The notes: generated by a model from the letters alone, not told the origin. DNA of 64,000 nucleotides from DASUBV01 sp036510065 (GCA_036510065.1 DATCEO010000099.1:1-64000); one strand, 5' to 3'. Positions 42,533 to 54,309 are shown, numbered from the stretch's first letter. Made by a program: numbers and translations.

Positions 42533-42681
42533 TTACCTCTGCCTTAGCGTGACACGATCGGCGTCAGCCCTGCTGAGTGCTCCCTGCGCTGGCGTGGTGG
42601 TGGTTGACGTCATCTGGGCCTCCCGGGCGGGAATCGCAAGCTTTGACTCCCCTCACCCTCTTCGAGCCGGCTGGCCAGGTC

Positions 42682-42701
42682 CCCACCCTGCTCAGGGTGA
42701 A
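42682..42701. promoter_or_regulatory. Regulon palindrome, site J (6-nt spacer)
   Basis: CCCACCC-TGCTCA-GGGTGAA, 150 nt before LAL4, with a further half-site CTCACCC at 42652. The longer spacer and greater distance make it a weaker candidate. Confidence 0.4.
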
Positions 42702-42751
42702 TCCTCACCTCAGCGGGCTCGCGGCAGGCGCGGTGTGAGGGCAGGGAGGGC

Positions 42752-45391
42752 TTAGAGCAGGCGCAGGTCCATTGCCCGCTCGATGGCCTCCGAGCGGGAT
42801 GCCACGCCGAGTTTCTGGTAGACCGACCGCAGGTGGGTCTTGACCGTGTTGCGGGAGATAAAGAGACTGGCGGCCATCTGCGGATAGGTGCTGGTCGGCA
42901 GGAGCTTGAGGATGCGCAGCTCGGCCTCGGTCAGCGGCTCGGGGAGCCCGCGACCGGGTCGGGAGGCGTCGGGATGGGCGGCGCGTACGTCAAGAGCCGC
43001 GCCGATGAGCCGCTGGGTGAACGGATCCTGGCGCAGCTCTCCCGGATGTCCGGCCAGGTAGTTCGTCACCTGGGGCGCGGTCGTGACGACCGTGTTGAGG
43101 AAGCCCCCGCGGCGGGCGGCGTCCAGTACGCCGGCCAGCAGGTTAGCCGACCGGGGATCGCCGCGCTCGATCGCGGCGGCGGCCAGGAGGATCTGACGCA
43201 CCAGCGCGCGCCGCGGGATCAGGTCAGCCGGCGACAGCGCCTGCAGGTGTTCCTGGGCGGGCTGGTGATCGCCGGAGGCGAGCGCGATCCGCGCCAGCAG
43301 CAGGCCGCGGCGACCCGCGGGCAGCCCGCTGGCCAGCTCAGCGGGAGTCCGCAGGTCACCCAGGGACAGGCGGAGCAGTGCCTCCAGCTCGTCGGCCCGC
43401 CCCAGCAGCACCGATGCGCTTTGCGGCAGGACCAGGCGCGCCGCCTCGACCGTGGCCAGCGCGTCGCGGACCTGGCCGCGAGCGGCCCAGATCGCGGCCC
43501 GGTCGAGCAGCGCGAGAAACTCAAACGGGGCGCGCCCGTGCTCCGAGATCGACAGTGCTTGCTCGGTGAGCTGCTCGGCGGTGTCGAGGTCGCGGTTCTC
43601 CAGCGCGAGGCCGGCCAGCGCCCGCAGATGGTCCACGGCGAAGAAATGCTGGTCGAATCCGAACTTCCGGGCCTGCTGTGCAGCCGTCCTGGCGGCCTCC
43701 GCGGCCTGGGCCAGGAGACCGGCCTCCAGCCAGGCCAGCGCCTGCGCGCCGGGCACCTGCACCAGCTTGACCGGGTCGGAAAGATCGGGGCTGGCCAGGG
43801 CCGTGGCTGCCTCGCGCTCAACGCCCGGCAGGTCGTCCAGATAGGTATAGGTGCGCAGGAGGACGACGGGGATGCTGCCGATCCAGTCGTCGATCACCTG
43901 AGTTCGTTCCTGAATGGCCCGCGCGGTGAGGGCTTGCGTCAATGCCTCGTCCACCTGGCCGGTCAGCATGTGGTGCACCGACCGCGCCACCGCGAACCGC
44001 GCCGCCAGCCGCGAGTCGGGCAGGGGCCACGGCTGGGTGCGCTCCAGCAGATCCAGGTACTCGCCACCGCGAGCGGTGTCTCCCGACAGCAGCAGGTCAA
44101 TGGCCAGACCCAGCAGCCGGTCTGGGGCCTCGGCCAGCAGTGCGGGCTGGACCGTGCTCAGGTCCAGCGGCGGCGGCAGCGCCGGGTCACTCAGGAAGTC
44201 AGTCACGACCCGGTCCTGCAAAAGGGCCAGGGCACGGTCGGCCTGCCGGGCCGCGAGGAAGTGGCGGGCCGCCCGCCGGGTGTCGCCCACCCACTCGAAC
44301 CATTCGGCGGCCCGGAGCTGGAGCGCCTGTTCCCGGGTCCGGTCCCTGGCCCGCAGTTCGGCGCGCAGCAGCTGGCGCACCAGATGGTGGTAGCGGAAGC
44401 TCGTCCGGTCCTCATCCAGCGGCACCAGGAACAGGCTGGCCGCGTCGATGCCGCGCAGCAGCGCCGCCGCGTCCTGCCGCCCGGTCACGGCGGCGCACGC
44501 GTCCCCCGTCAGCTCGCCCAGGACGGACGTGTCCAGCATGAACCAGGCCACCTTGGGAGGCTGCCGGTCGAGGACCTCAGAAGCGAAGTACTCCGCGATC
44601 CCGTGGTTGCGGACCTCCAGCGCCCGCGCGGCCATCGCCGGGTCCGGGGCACCCCGCAGCGACAGCGCGGCCATCTGCAGCGCGGCGGCCCAGCCTTCGC
44701 TGCGCTGATGCAGCAGCGCCGCATCCTCGGCGGCGACCTCGACGCCGAAGTTGGCCAGGAAGTCGCGGCTTTCGGCAAGCGAGAAATTCAGGTCATGGTC
44801 GCGGAGCTCGCACAGCTCGCCGGCCATCCGGAGCCGGTGCAGCCGCAGCGCCGGATCGATGCGGCTGGCCAGCACCAGCTGCGCGGCGTCGGCCGGCCAG
44901 TGTTCCACCAGGTCTGTCATGTCCCCGGCGACTGCGGGGGCGGCGTAGTGGAAGTCATCGACCACGATCGCCGACCCGGCCGGCAGCTTGGCGGCATCGT
45001 TGGCGATCGACGCGGTGACATCAGGGGACACGGCTCCGTCCATTGCGAGCAGGTCGGCCGCATCGGCGCCGAACCCCGGCTCCGCGCCGCGGGGAGCCTC
45101 GATGAACCCGGTCCAGAACCGGACCGCGTTGACGTCAGCCTCGTCACACGACAGCCAGGAGGTGACGTGGGGTACCCGCGTCGCGGCCCAGCTGGAGAGC
45201 AGCACGCTCTTGCCTGCACCCGCCGACCCCACGACGACCGTCAGGCGCTGGCCGGCCCCGGCCATCAGCCGGTCATGCAGCACCGGCCTGGTGACCAGCG
45301 TCGGGGGCAGCGGCGGCAGGCGGAACTTTCCCAGCGCGAACCGCGCGCCATGTGCAGCGCCGCGCCCGGCTGCCGCGTCCTGTGCCACCAC
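42752..45391 (-). CDS. LAL-type (MalT-like) LuxR regulator 5
   Basis: An 879-residue LAL regulator, the most divergent of the five. Walker A GSAGAGKS (55-62), SAIVVDDFHYA, VLASRIDPALRLHRLR, RYHHLVRQLLRAELR, long TPR-like region, and HTH (LTEAELRILKLLPTSTY, recognition helix SRNTVKTHLRSVYQKLGV). GTG start at 45389-45391 after GGGGAC. It is read in the same direction as LAL4, 219 nt upstream of it, and is divergent from the small-protein/MFS unit across site K. Confidence 0.88.
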   Translation of the reverse strand: MVAQDAAAGRGAAHGARFALGKFRLPPLPPTLVTRPVLHDRLMAGAGQRLTVVVGSAGAGKSVLLSSWAATRVPHVTSWLSCDEADVNAVRFWTGFIEAPRGAEPGFGADAADLLAMDGAVSPDVTASIANDAAKLPAGSAIVVDDFHYAAPAVAGDMTDLVEHWPADAAQLVLASRIDPALRLHRLRMAGELCELRDHDLNFSLAESRDFLANFGVEVAAEDAALLHQRSEGWAAALQMAALSLRGAPDPAMAARALEVRNHGIAEYFASEVLDRQPPKVAWFMLDTSVLGELTGDACAAVTGRQDAAALLRGIDAASLFLVPLDEDRTSFRYHHLVRQLLRAELRARDRTREQALQLRAAEWFEWVGDTRRAARHFLAARQADRALALLQDRVVTDFLSDPALPPPLDLSTVQPALLAEAPDRLLGLAIDLLLSGDTARGGEYLDLLERTQPWPLPDSRLAARFAVARSVHHMLTGQVDEALTQALTARAIQERTQVIDDWIGSIPVVLLRTYTYLDDLPGVEREAATALASPDLSDPVKLVQVPGAQALAWLEAGLLAQAAEAARTAAQQARKFGFDQHFFAVDHLRALAGLALENRDLDTAEQLTEQALSISEHGRAPFEFLALLDRAAIWAARGQVRDALATVEAARLVLPQSASVLLGRADELEALLRLSLGDLRTPAELASGLPAGRRGLLLARIALASGDHQPAQEHLQALSPADLIPRRALVRQILLAAAAIERGDPRSANLLAGVLDAARRGGFLNTVVTTAPQVTNYLAGHPGELRQDPFTQRLIGAALDVRAAHPDASRPGRGLPEPLTEAELRILKLLPTSTYPQMAASLFISRNTVKTHLRSVYQKLGVASRSEAIERAMDLRLL

Positions 45392-45485
45392 ACGTCCCCC
45401 AGTGCTTCCCGCCCGCGGCGATGACCGCAGGCGTTACAACTCCTGATCGTAGGGTGCCTGGTCCCGACAGTGCATTCAGGGCCGA

Positions 45486-45505
45486 ATCACCCTCAGGAGG
45501 GTGAG
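45486..45505. promoter_or_regulatory. Regulon palindrome, site K (6-nt spacer)
   Basis: ATCACCC-TCAGGA-GGGTGAG, 69 nt from the small-protein gene and 95 nt from LAL5. Both halves are strong but the spacer is one base longer than usual. Confidence 0.6.
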
Positions 45506-45573
45506 GACGCGGCTCCGGCCGCCGGGCACGCTAGCCGGACAGCGGAACTAGCAGACTGAAGGGGGCGACCCTG

Positions 45574-45828
45574 GTGCGATCGCGGACGTATGAGATCATC
45601 TTTAGCGGCCAGGCAGGCCCCGCGGTGGCCGCAGAATTCGACGATTGTGAGGTCATCCCGGGTGCAGGCACGACCACTCTGCGCGCCGAGCTGCCCGATC
45701 AGTGCGCGCTGTCCGGACTTATCCAGCGGATCATCGGCCTCCACCTGGAAATAACCCGGGTCCAGGTCGTGTCGCCTGACAATGATGGCCAGGTGCACCA
45801 GGCAGGATCCATCAGTGGCCATGACTGA
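45574..45828 (+). CDS. Small conserved protein, paralogue 1 of two
   Basis: An 84-residue soluble protein of unknown function starting at GTG 45574 after GGGGGC. It reads RTYEIIFSGQAGPAVAAEFDD then LRAELPDQCALSGLIQRIIGLHLEITRVQVV, predicted beta-alpha-beta. The gene at 55892-56107 encodes a clear relative (SYEIRITG, LTDQAALHGLLARLEALGVQVLEV). Its last 8 nt overlap the MFS start, so the two are translationally coupled. The fold resembles a small ACT-like or ferredoxin-like regulatory domain, but this is only a guess. Confidence 0.75.
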   Translation: MRSRTYEIIFSGQAGPAVAAEFDDCEVIPGAGTTTLRAELPDQCALSGLIQRIIGLHLEITRVQVVSPDNDGQVHQAGSISGHD

Positions 45829-47485
45829 CCAGGGCGCCGCTACCGCAGCGGCCCAGGGGACCGGTCTGGTGCTGATCACGCTGGCGTCTGGCCAGTTTCT
45901 GATGACGCTGGATAGCTCCGTGATGAACGTGGCCATCGCTACCGTGGCCAGGGATGTCGGCACGACGGTGACCGGGATCCAGACGGCGATCACGCTCTAC
46001 ACGCTGGTGATGGCGATGCTGATGATCCCGGGCGGCAAGGTCGGCTCGCTGATCGGACGCAAGCGCGCTTTCTCGGTCGGGTGCGTGATCTACGGCGCGG
46101 GTTCGCTGACCACGGCCCTGGCGCAGAATCTGCCCGTCCTCATTGTGGGCTGGTCGGTTCTTGAGGGGATCGGCGCCGCGCTGATCCTTCCGGCGATCGT
46201 CGCGCTGGTCGCCAGTAACTTCGGGCCCGAGGGACGGCCGCGGGCGTATGGCTTGGTGATGGCGGCCGGGGCAATCGCCGTGGCGGTCGGCCCGCTGATC
46301 GGCGGCATCGCTACCTCCTACTTCTCGTGGCGCTACGTCTTCGTGGGTGAGGTCCTGGTCGTGCTGGCCATCCTGGCCCTGGCGCGCCGGGTCCAGGATG
46401 CGCCGGCCGCGACGCGGCCTCGGCTGGATCTGGTCGGCGCGGTGCTCTCGGCCGCAGGGCTCGGGCTGGCGGTCTTCGGCGTGCTGCGATCGAGCGTGTG
46501 GGGGTGGGTGCTGCCCAAGCCAGGGGGCCCGTCAGTCCTTGGCCTGTCGCCGACGATCGCGCTGACCTTCGCCGGGCTGCTGGTGCTGTGGCTGTTCAGC
46601 ATGTGGGAGCATCGCGTTGAGAAGCGCGGCGGCGAGCCGCTGGTCCGGTTGTCCATGCTGGGAAACCGGCAGTTCACCGGCGGCCTGGTGATGTTCTTCT
46701 TCCAGTTCCTGATCCAGGCCGGGCTCTTCTTCACCATCCCCCTGTATCTGTCCGTCGCCCTCGGGCTCTCCGCGATCGACACCGGCATCAAGATCATCCC
46801 GCTGTCCGTCACGCTGCTGATAGCCGCGGCCGGCATCCCCCGGTTCTTCCCGCGCATCTCGCCCCGGCTTGTCGTCCAGGCCGGGCTGCTGGCGATGTTC
46901 GGCGGGATCGTGTGGCTGTTCGCGAGCATCGACGTGCACGCCGGCGCGGGAATCGTGACGGTCCCGCTGCTGCTCGCCGGCCTCGGGATCGGCGCTCTGG
47001 CCTCGCAGCTCGGCAGCGTGACGGTCTCCGCGGTCCCCGACGACCAGAGCCCGGAGGTCGGCGGTCTGCAGAACACCGCGACCAACCTCGGAGCCTCGAT
47101 CGGCACGGCCCTCGCCGGGTCGCTGCTGATCGCGGCCCTGACCGCGTCGTTCCTGCACGGCATCGAGCAGAACCCGGCGGTCCCGGCTGCCGTGAGCACC
47201 CAGGCCAGCACCAAGCTGGCCGGCGGAATCCCGTTCCTGTCCGACGCCGACCTCAAGACGGCGCTAACCAAGGCAGGTGCCAGCCAGCAGGTGACCCAGG
47301 CCGTCCTGGACGAGAACCAGCAAGCCCGCCTGGACGGACTGCGCACCGCGCTCGCGGCCCTCGCGCTTCTCGCGCTCCTCGCCCTGTTCTTCACCTTCCG
47401 GATCCCCAACGAGCAGCCCGGATCTCGCGAGAGGTCCTCAGTGCAGGTGGATGAGGACCACGTCCTTGAGGATGATCATCAGTAG
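45821..47485 (+). CDS. DHA2-type MFS drug/proton antiporter
   Basis: A 554-residue, 14-TM major facilitator of the DHA2 family. Motifs include LDSSVMNVAIATVARDVG in TM1, the loop 2-3 motif GSLIGRKRAF and the antiporter motif C-like segment VMAAGAIAVAVGPLIGGIAT. ATG 45821 lies inside the preceding small gene. The substrate is unknown. Its 3' end runs 48 nt into the convergent membrane-protein gene. Confidence 0.88.
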   Translation: MTDQGAATAAAQGTGLVLITLASGQFLMTLDSSVMNVAIATVARDVGTTVTGIQTAITLYTLVMAMLMIPGGKVGSLIGRKRAFSVGCVIYGAGSLTTALAQNLPVLIVGWSVLEGIGAALILPAIVALVASNFGPEGRPRAYGLVMAAGAIAVAVGPLIGGIATSYFSWRYVFVGEVLVVLAILALARRVQDAPAATRPRLDLVGAVLSAAGLGLAVFGVLRSSVWGWVLPKPGGPSVLGLSPTIALTFAGLLVLWLFSMWEHRVEKRGGEPLVRLSMLGNRQFTGGLVMFFFQFLIQAGLFFTIPLYLSVALGLSAIDTGIKIIPLSVTLLIAAAGIPRFFPRISPRLVVQAGLLAMFGGIVWLFASIDVHAGAGIVTVPLLLAGLGIGALASQLGSVTVSAVPDDQSPEVGGLQNTATNLGASIGTALAGSLLIAALTASFLHGIEQNPAVPAAVSTQASTKLAGGIPFLSDADLKTALTKAGASQQVTQAVLDENQQARLDGLRTALAALALLALLALFFTFRIPNEQPGSRERSSVQVDEDHVLEDDHQ

Positions 47486-47962
47486 TCCCAGGGCGGCAGC
47501 GATCGACGTGATGACAAGTAGCTGCCTGCCGTGCAGGTGGGCGGCGCGGCCGGCCAACCATGCGTAGATCATTAGGAGCACGATGGCGACCACCAGCCCG
47601 ACGTTGGCGGCCGCCGGGGGCGAGGCCCCGAGCAGATGCGCCACGACGAGCGACAGCAGCGGAATGTAGGAGGAGCTGACCATTGGCCAGGTGGCGGCCA
47701 GAGCCACGCGGACGTCCGCCCATGTCGGCGGGCGCCCGGCCTCCAGTTGCTCGCCGAGCAGTTCGGCGTACTCCTCGGCGAGCCAGTACACCAGCAGCGT
47801 GACCAGGATGGAGACGGCCAGCGGCAGGGTGGGCACGTGGTCTCCGGCGGCGGCGAGGACCGCAGCGGTAATGATCGTGCCGTAGATGCCGGCGGCGCGT
47901 CGCGGTCCGCGGGGTCTGGCGGACGGCAAAGGGTGTGCCCCGCTGGGCGAGATTCCCGCCAT
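47438..47962 (-). CDS. Multi-TM membrane protein, unknown function
   Basis: A 174-residue membrane protein with about five hydrophobic segments (AGIYGTIITAAVLAAAG, LPLAVSILVTLLVYWLAEEYAELL, SSYIPLLSLVVAHLLGA, NVGLVVAIVLLMIYAWLAG, LLVITSIAAALGLLMIILKDVVL). I do not recognise a named family. GAGGGG stands 6 nt before the ATG at 47960-47962; an ATG at 47968 is too close to it. The 3' end overlaps the MFS gene by 48 nt on the other strand. Site L is 92 nt upstream. Confidence 0.75.
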   Translation of the reverse strand: MAGISPSGAHPLPSARPRGPRRAAGIYGTIITAAVLAAAGDHVPTLPLAVSILVTLLVYWLAEEYAELLGEQLEAGRPPTWADVRVALAATWPMVSSSYIPLLSLVVAHLLGASPPAAANVGLVVAIVLLMIYAWLAGRAAHLHGRQLLVITSIAAALGLLMIILKDVVLIHLH

Positions 47963-48053
47963 GACCATCCCCTCATTATGACGAAACCGGCAGTACCGTA
48001 TGGCGAGCCATCGTGCCCACCGAAAAGTATCGGGCCGCCCGCCCGGGACTGCC

Positions 48054-48072
48054 ATCACCTGGGAGGGGTGAC
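48054..48072. promoter_or_regulatory. Regulon palindrome, site L
   Basis: ATCACCT-GGGAG-GGGTGAC, between two divergent membrane-protein units. CACAAT at 48094-48099 is centred about 33 bp from the palindrome centre on the marC side, fitting a -10 element with the site near -42. Confidence 0.65.
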
Positions 48073-48135
48073 GACGGCTGTCCGCATGGAGGGCACAATC
48101 GCGGGAGACGCCCCCGGGCTGGACGGAGATCAGTC

Positions 48136-48183
48136 ATGCCTTCCTTTGGCGACGAGCTGAGCAGGCTGGAGCCCGCGCCGTGA
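48136..48183 (+). CDS. Putative 15-residue leader peptide coupled to marC
   Basis: ATG 48136, preceded by GGAG at about 8 nt, opens a 15-codon frame, MPSFGDELSRLEPAP, whose TGA (48181-48183) shares a base with the marC ATG. Position 64 nt after site L matches the usual palindrome-to-start distance better than marC itself does. Translational coupling is inferred, not shown. Confidence 0.45.
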   Translation: MPSFGDELSRLEPAP

Positions 48184-48827
48184 TGGAGCTCGAATCGCTG
48201 AACGCCACGTTCGTCATCGACATGTTCCTGCTGCTCCTGATCGGCATCGGCCCCAAGATCGCGCTGGTGCCGTTCCTTGAGGCGACCAGGGAGATGCCGG
48301 AGGCCACCAAGCGCCGGGTCCTGCGCAAGATGCTGACTACCGCGGCCACCGTGGCCGTGCTCCTGCTCATCCTCGGCGGCCTGCTGACCCGGCTGCTGCA
48401 CTTCTCGCCGGGCGCCCTGGGCGTGGCCAGCGGGATCATCCTGCTCATCATCGCGGTCACCATGGTGCTGGGGCCGCGTCAGGAGAACGGCAGCCACCCG
48501 GCCGATGACCGGGACCCGATGCAGCTCGCCGTCTTCCCGCTGGCCGTGCCTTACCTGCTCAACCCGGCCGGAATCGTTGTCCTGGTCACCGCCTCGGCAG
48601 AAGCCAGCTCCGTCGCAGTCGTCGCCGTCGTCGTCGGCGTGCTCATCATGATACTCGCGCTCGACATCGTGGTGTTCCGGTGGGCCGTCCGGGTCAGCAG
48701 CCACCTGGACGAAAGCCGGATGCTGGTCACCGAGAAGGTGTTCGGCTTCCTGCTCGCCGCGCTCGCCGTCCAGCTTGCGCTTAACGGATTGTCCGACGTC
48801 GGCGTGATCCACCTGACCGGCCACTAA
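48183..48827 (+). CDS. MarC-family integral membrane protein
   Basis: A 214-residue six-TM protein of the MarC/UPF0056 family. Visible features are TM1 FVIDMFLLLLIGIGPKIALVPFLE, a charged loop MPEATKRRVLRKM, then SPGALGVASGIILLIIAVTMVLG, PLAVPYLLNPAGIVVLVT and two C-terminal helices. Function is unknown in the family despite its name. I use ATG 48183 rather than GTG 48180. Confidence 0.8.
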   Translation: MELESLNATFVIDMFLLLLIGIGPKIALVPFLEATREMPEATKRRVLRKMLTTAATVAVLLLILGGLLTRLLHFSPGALGVASGIILLIIAVTMVLGPRQENGSHPADDRDPMQLAVFPLAVPYLLNPAGIVVLVTASAEASSVAVVAVVVGVLIMILALDIVVFRWAVRVSSHLDESRMLVTEKVFGFLLAALAVQLALNGLSDVGVIHLTGH

Positions 48828-49091
48828 GGCCCGGGCCGGAGCCCAGCTGACTGCTGGGCGGGTGCCGTCCCTTGGCGAGGGCAGCCCCGCCGGCCTGCGG
48901 CCCGGGGGAAGCGGCGGCCGGCGGGGCGCCCTCTGAACGACTCCTTCCGGGCGCTGGCCGCAGGGCCGCGGCGCCGGAAAGAGCCACCTGAAGCATCACC
49001 GATGACCCTGACCCCGGGCTTGCGGTTACCAGATAGTAACCTGAAGACTCTCACCAGACAATCTGAACGTTTGGTACGGAGATCCTGAGCC

Positions 49092-51827
<2,736 letters not shown>

Positions 51828-51920
51828 TCCGGACCCCTTCGTGTTGACGTCGAGCAATTTGCGCGCTGCTGGCCTCCGACGATCTCAGCTCCTTTCCTAT
51901 ACGCGGGGCAGCACCTGCTC

Positions 51921-51939
51921 ATCACCTATGGCGGGTGAT
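51921..51939. promoter_or_regulatory. Regulon palindrome, site M
   Basis: ATCACCT-ATGGC-GGGTGAT between the divergent GH63 and antiporter genes (94 and 99 nt to the starts). TATAC at 51898-51902 gives a plausible minus-strand -10 (GTATAG) about 30 bp from the centre. Confidence 0.7.
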
Positions 51940-52037
51940 TATTCTCGCCTTAGCGTCGATATTCTTGATCTGAATGAAATATTGGCACGTGAACGGCTGG
52001 CAAATTCTTGACCGCTTCTGGGTTATCGGAGACCGGC

Positions 52038-53796
52038 GTGACGACAAACCAGATCCTCATCGGAGTGGGCCTGATTCTCCTGCTCGCGGGCGGCTCTCAG
52101 GTACTGGCCAGCCGGCTGCGCATTCCCGCCCTCATCGTGCTGCTGCCGGCCGGCTTCATCGCGGGCGCACTGACGACGGATGTCAACCCGGAGCACCTGC
52201 TCGGGCCGGCGTTCGAGCCGCTGGTGTCCCTGTCGGTGGCGGTTATCCTCTACGACGCGGGCCTGGGCCTCGAGCTGCGCAAGCTCAAGGGCCATACCCG
52301 CAAGGCGGTGATCCGCCTGATCATCCTCGGGACGGCGATCACCTGGGTGCTCGCCGCATCGGTGGCCGCGCCGCTGCTGGGCATGTCGCGCGGCGCGGCG
52401 GTGATGCTCGGGATCATCCTCGTCGTCTCGGGACCGACGGTCGTGGGCCCGCTGCTGCGCTTCGTCCGGCCGACGGAACGGCTGCAGCGGGTGCTGATCT
52501 GGGAAGGGTCACTGATCGACCCGGTCGGCGGGATACTCGGCGCGCTGGTCTTCCATGCCGTCGCCGCCAGCGCAGTTTGCGGTGAGCGTCGCGGTCGGCC
52601 TGGCCGGCGGCGCCGTCGGCATCGCGCTGCTCTGGCTGCTCCTGCGCAAGCTCGCGCTGGGCGAGGTGCTCGGAACCAGCGCGCAGCTCGCCGCGGTGAT
52701 AGCGGTGGCCGCCGGCTGCGACGTGCTCCGGGCGGACACCGGGCTCATCGCGGCGATCGTCATGGGACTGGCGGTGGCCAATCAGCCGGGCTTCGACCTC
52801 CCGGCCCGCCGGCCCTTCTTCGAGACCCTCGTCCAGCTCATCATCGGCGTCCTGTTCATTTCCATTTCGGCCACCGTGACCCCGCAGTCACTCCGGCACC
52901 TCGTGCTGCCCACGCTCGGCCTGGTTGCTGTCCTGGTGATCGTGGCCCGGCCCCTCGTGGCGTTCGCGGCCACCCTTCGCACGGACCTTCCGAAGGGCGA
53001 GCGCGCGTTCATCGGCTGGATGGCCCCGCGCGGCATCGTCGCCGCCGCCACCGCCTCCACGTTCACGGCGGGCCTGGTGGCCAAGGGAATCGGCGGTGCG
53101 GCCAAGATCCTGCCCGTCACGTTCGTCGTCATCGTGGCGACGGTGACCCTGTATGCCCTGACCGCGGCGCCAGTGGCCCGGCGATTGCACGTTGTTCGTC
53201 CGGCCCGCACCCGGCCGCTCCTGGTGGGCGGTAATCGCTGGGTCATCGACCTGGGCCTGGCCCTGCGGACCGCCGGACTGGACGTGCTGATGTGGGCAGG
53301 CCTGGACGAGCAGCGCCGGGAGATCAGGCAGGCCGGACTGGAGCTGGCGCCGGGCGAGCTCCTGGCGGCAGCTACCGGCCGCGGCGCGCGGCTGGAGGGA
53401 ATCACGACCGTCCTGCTGCTGACGGACGAAGACGACTTCAATGCCCTGGCCTCGGTGCTGCTGACGGCCAGCGTCGACGGGCGCGTCTACCGCCTGGCTC
53501 CGCAGCTGCGCAGTCACGGCGTGGTGGCCCCGTATACCGATGGCGAGATCCTGTTCAGTCCGGCCATGACCAGGCCGGCGGTCAGCAGCCGGTACCGCAG
53601 CGGCGCGCGGATCGCGGCGGCCCCGGCCAACGGCGAGCTGGCCGCGGGCCACGATCTGCTGTTCCTGGTGGGCGCGGACGGGCAGCTCAGGGCCGTTACT
53701 CAGGACGACACGCCGGCGCCGCTGACGGGAGACACCACCGTGTCCCTGGGGCCGGCGCCCGGTGCTGACCTCAGCACCGGGCGCCGGCCTGCCTGA
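52038..53796 (+). pseudogene. CPA1-type Na+/H+ antiporter with RCK-like tail, frameshifted
   Basis: The first frame (52038 to about 52560) encodes antiporter helices: ILLLAGGSQVLASRLRIP, SVAVILYDAGLGLEL, VVSGPTVVGPLLRFVRP and IDPVGGILGALVFHAV. The matching remainder is in another frame from about 52570: FAVSVAVGLAGGAVGIALL, ISISATVTPQSLRHLVLP, ERAFIGWMAPRGIVAAATAS, then a Rossmann-like domain (LLVGGNRWVIDLGLALRTAG). The span 52038-53796 is one base more than a multiple of three, so a single-base shift near 52555-52580 separates two good halves. It may be a real inactivation or a sequence error. GTG 52038 has GGAGA at 6 nt. Confidence 0.75.
53750..53789. terminator. 19-bp hairpin shared by convergent genes
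   Basis: Perfect 19-bp arms (left 53750-53768, right 53771-53789) with a 2-nt loop lie in the last codons of the antiporter gene and 14 nt from the end of the convergent SHOCT gene. No long T tract, as is common in actinobacteria. Confidence 0.7.
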
Positions 53797-53802
53797 AACG
53801 GA

Positions 53803-54213
53803 TCAGGCCAGTACCTTTGCCTTCTCGCGATCGAACTCCTCGGCCGAGATAACGCCCCGGTCGCGAAGGTCAGCCAGCTTGGTCAGCTGATCGGCCGTAC
53901 TGGCCGAAGGGTCCGGCGCGTATTGCTGGCTGTAGGCGCGCACGGCCTCATCCCGCTGCTGGACCTGCCGCACGGAACGCTCGTGCATGGAGCCGCCTCG
54001 CACGATCAGGTACGCCAGCACGCCGATCAGCGGGATGAACAACACGAAGAGGAACCACAGGGCCTTGGCCCCGCCGGACAGATCGTGACTGCGGAAGATG
54101 TCGATGAACACCGTGATGAGGATCCAGATCCAGATCACCCAGAAGAAGAACTCGAGCATCGTCCAGAACAGGTTCAGCAATGGGTACGATGACGACGAAC
54201 TTGCGAGCAGCAT
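53803..54213 (-). CDS. PLDc_N plus SHOCT domain membrane protein
   Basis: A 136-residue protein with two TM helices in a PLDc_N (cardiolipin-synthase N-terminal) domain (FFFWVIWIWILITVFIDIFRS, ALWFLFVLFIPLIGVLAYLIVRG), a charged linker and a C-terminal SHOCT motif (QLTKLADLRDRGVISAEEFDREKAKVLA). Such proteins are small actinobacterial membrane adaptors of unknown role; SHOCT is thought to mediate oligomerisation. Site N is 97 nt upstream. Confidence 0.88.
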   Translation of the reverse strand: MLLASSSSSYPLLNLFWTMLEFFFWVIWIWILITVFIDIFRSHDLSGGAKALWFLFVLFIPLIGVLAYLIVRGGSMHERSVRQVQQRDEAVRAYSQQYAPDPSASTADQLTKLADLRDRGVISAEEFDREKAKVLA

Positions 54214-54309
54214 TCATGCTCCTTCGAAGCAGCGAGATTCTGTAGGCGCCTGGACAGGCGGCCCGGATTTCAGGGCAGGTTAATCTTTCGCTAACCGCCC
54301 ATCCCTGGC

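Noticed and set aside
42833..45424. 863-codon open frame opposite LAL5
   Set aside because: Gln/Arg/Gly-rich composition without domain signal; it mirrors the LAL5 coding frame.
21763..49045. GTAACCTGAAG present at about 21763 and 49027
   Set aside because: Two copies in unlike positions (before LAL1 and between convergent genes) are too few to call an element.
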